Source: Lewinellaceae bacterium (lineage in GTDB: Bacteria > Bacteroidota > Bacteroidia > Chitinophagales > Saprospiraceae). Taken from it: 64,000 nucleotides of DNA. Of the stretch, positions 62,472 through 64,000 are shown piece by piece (position 1 is the stretch's first letter; every line of letters starts with the position of its first letter). Below the pieces are notes generated by a model. The model was given only the letters and a program-made list of their open reading frames with translations, was not told where the DNA came from and searched no databases. The DNA lies in the NCBI GenBank assembly GCA_020636435.1, contig JACJXX010000001.1:2187001-2251000 (forward strand), written 5' to 3'. A program made the position numbers and the translations under genes.

Positions 62472-63686
62472 ATGAAAACCACCAACCTGTTTTTTATCCT
62501 AGCGTTGCTATCGCTTTTCACTTTCAACTCCTGCCAGGACGAAACCGCCGTGCCGGAACCCGAAAAGGACATTCCCAAAGTCAGAGACATCAGCATCACC
62601 GAGATCGGGTTTCAGTGGGTGGAGCAAGGCCTGCTTGCCCTGAATATGGATTTCAGCATCATTCCAGGAACGGAGGCTCCACAGGGCAGCTTCTCCGTGC
62701 ACATTTATGAAGAAAACAAGCTGTTGCATGCCGAAAACATCGGCCTGGCCGGCATCCCCAGCGGCGAGTGCTGCGTACAGGGCAAATGCGAAGCAGTAGA
62801 AAACTGGACCTACTCCTGCGACGCCCCCTGCGAGAACAACAGCCGCAGCGACGGCTGCAACTACCACCGGCAAAAGCAGGTATTCCTGCCGATGGACCCC
62901 GGCGCCGCCATCCGGATAGCGCTCAATGAGGAGGGCGCCATCCTGGAAACCAACGACGCAGAAAGGGCCAACAACAGCCTCCAGCTTACCGCAACGGCCC
63001 CGCAGGAAGCCCCGCAGCCCGCCAACCCGGACAACCCCTACGACGAAGCAGGCCGCCGGCACAACGAACAACTTCAGGCGCTGCTGCATCGCATGGAGGC
63101 CGAGCCGGCCTTCCCCGACTGGACGCCGGACAACCAGCAGCGGGCCGTCCTGGAGTGGTCTGTAACCGAAGCCATGGCCATTGATGAAGCGGCCGCCACT
63201 TTCGCCATGCCCCGCTTTCTTCATGCCTACGCCGGCAGGGAAGACGGGCTGATGCGGGAGGCCAACCTGAAGGAATTCAAGATGGCTCTGGAACGCCTGG
63301 ATATCGACGGCCGCAACCGGGATCAACTGGCCTGCCTTTTCCAATTGCTGCAGGAACATCCTTTGGAAGAGCAGGCTGATGTGGAACATTTGCTGGCCGC
63401 TATCCGCAATCTGGAGGCTGCCTGGATGCAGGGCCAGGATGCCGCGCAGGCAGAAATTCCCTTAATCGCCGCCTCGATAGCCCGCCACAGCCTGTGCTTC
63501 TGGGCTGCCCGGCAGCCGGTTCCTTTTCACGGCCCGCAGTTGTTCGGCATCCGCGAGGGCTTCTTTGCCGACGCGTTCGGCGGAGGGATGGGAGCGGCAG
63601 CCGGCGCTATTGGAGGGCCCGGAGGCGCCGTCATCGGCGGATTGATCGGCGGAGTGGCCAGTTCGGCGATCTTTGCGATTGATTGA
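62472..63686 (+). CDS. Lipoprotein with cysteine-rich segment and C-terminal glycine zipper
   Basis: 404 residues from the ATG at 62472, which starts a lipoprotein signal ending FNSC (Cys21). Residues 30-100 form a beta-rich region; 100-140 contain many Cys (GECCVQGKCEAVEN, YSCDAPCENNSRSDGCN), a likely disulphide-bonded module; 190-360 are helical. The last ~35 residues are a glycine-zipper (GGGMGAAAGAIGGPGG, GGLIGGVASS), which often inserts in membranes. No family recognised. It could be a surface lipoprotein that interacts with membranes; function unknown. Confidence 0.75.
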   Translation: MKTTNLFFILALLSLFTFNSCQDETAVPEPEKDIPKVRDISITEIGFQWVEQGLLALNMDFSIIPGTEAPQGSFSVHIYEENKLLHAENIGLAGIPSGECCVQGKCEAVENWTYSCDAPCENNSRSDGCNYHRQKQVFLPMDPGAAIRIALNEEGAILETNDAERANNSLQLTATAPQEAPQPANPDNPYDEAGRRHNEQLQALLHRMEAEPAFPDWTPDNQQRAVLEWSVTEAMAIDEAAATFAMPRFLHAYAGREDGLMREANLKEFKMALERLDIDGRNRDQLACLFQLLQEHPLEEQADVEHLLAAIRNLEAAWMQGQDAAQAEIPLIAASIARHSLCFWAARQPVPFHGPQLFGIREGFFADAFGGGMGAAAGAIGGPGGAVIGGLIGGVASSAIFAID

Positions 63687-63693
63687 GGAGGAG

Positions 63694-63817
63694 GAATGTG
63701 TAAACGTGTAAATGAAGTCAACATAGGGGCAGCTCTCAGGCAGCCCCATCGCACAGGCCTCTTTTACACGTTTACACAAAGGTTGTGGCTCCGCCACCTC
63801 ATGTAAATGCGTAAATG
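63694..63817. repeat. Bipartite inverted array GTGTAAACGTGTAAA / TTTACACGTTTACAC
   Basis: A perfect 15-bp inverted repeat (63698-63712 and 63763-63777) separated by 50 bp that themselves hold GGGGC/GCCCC. A third, direct piece (ATGTAAATGCGTAAATG) follows at about 63801. The array begins a few bases after the lipoprotein stop. Same unit as 13213-13250. Confidence 0.85.
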
Positions 63818-63894
63818 ACGCGGACTTTTGTGTCTCCATTTGTTAAAGAAAGACTTTTTCTTAAATTCAGGCAGTAAAATGGAAACTCAAAAGT

Positions 63895-64000
63895 ATGGTT
63901 CTACGGATTGCCTTAATGATATGCTTTCTGTTGCCGGTTGCCCTGACGGGAACGGCTCAATCTTCTCCTATCGATTCTTTGTGGCTGGGCCTGAGCCGGG
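63895..64000 (+). CDS. N terminus of a secreted protein (runs off the window)
   Basis: The ATG at 63895 begins a typical signal peptide (IALMICFLLPVALTGTAQ) followed by SSPIDSLWLGLSR. Only 35 codons are in the window. The start resembles periplasmic sensor or TPR proteins of Bacteroidota, but no family can be assigned. Confidence 0.6.
   Translation, partial: MVLRIALMICFLLPVALTGTAQSSPIDSLWLGLSR

Overview
The window looks like chromosomal DNA of a fairly GC-rich Bacteroidota, most likely class Saprospiria (Lewinella/Phaeodactylibacter-like). Reasons: type IX secretion (T9SS) C-terminal sorting domains, giant hybrid two-component regulators (HTCS), DUF2911 and Dabb lipoproteins, TAnnTTTG -7 promoter boxes, and abundant short-period intergenic repeats. 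The lineage is inferred from gene content, not from a search.

Layout. 0-1.4 kb: edge of an IS91-type element (start of the transposase plus its tyrosine recombinase) beside a recombinase remnant. 1.4-5.3 kb: three-gene minus-strand glycosyltransferase operon. 5.5-13.2 kb: a beta-helix lipoprotein, an SDR/epimerase-like protein, a T9SS serine hydrolase, a DUF2911 protein, methylglyoxal synthase, an MBL-fold hydrolase and a LOG-family protein. 13.6-14.9 kb: S-adenosylhomocysteinase with a clear terminator. 15.1-22.2 kb: L-arabinose operon araB-araD-Na+/sugar symporter-araA-aldose epimerase. 22.3-23.4 kb: decayed genes, including pieces of a fourth HTCS. 23.5-49.7 kb: three full-length HTCS regulators interleaved with two giant (about 2,100-2,200 residue) T9SS-exported beta-helix proteins. 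49.8-53.0 kb: a membrane-protein remnant carrying a 161-bp MITE, a Dabb lipoprotein and a complete IS1182-like element with 8-bp target duplications. 53.0-57.0 kb: polyamine locus (membrane spermidine synthase, YgiB-like protein, glutathionylspermidine-synthase-like ATP-grasp ligase, S-adenosylmethionine decarboxylase). 57.3-64 kb: PNPOx-like protein, ADP-ribosylglycohydrolase, PPi-type phosphofructokinase, diheme cytochrome c, cupin, a cysteine-rich lipoprotein, and the start of a secreted protein.

The most interesting systems. (1) The polyamine locus: a YgiB-like protein ending in Gly-Gly overlaps the gene for an ATP-grasp ligase of the glutathionylspermidine type, and SpeD and a membrane SpeE are adjacent. 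This suggests spermidine is made and then attached to a protein C terminus. (2) The HTCS/giant-protein locus: HTCS-B precedes giant protein A and HTCS-C precedes giant protein B. Both intergenic regions contain the same two-block motif (TCCACCTTTT, 6 nt, AATAGT), a plausible shared operator, and the two giant genes share a 1,046-bp almost identical 3' block. (3) Short-period repeats: many intergenic regions hold 8-19 bp unit arrays, often as a left arm followed by its reverse complement, often touching stop codons. Units of the same type occur in frame inside linkers of the HTCS proteins, and the 161-bp MITE adds exactly 54 open codons to a membrane-protein frame. All functional statements rest on reading motifs by eye; no search was run.
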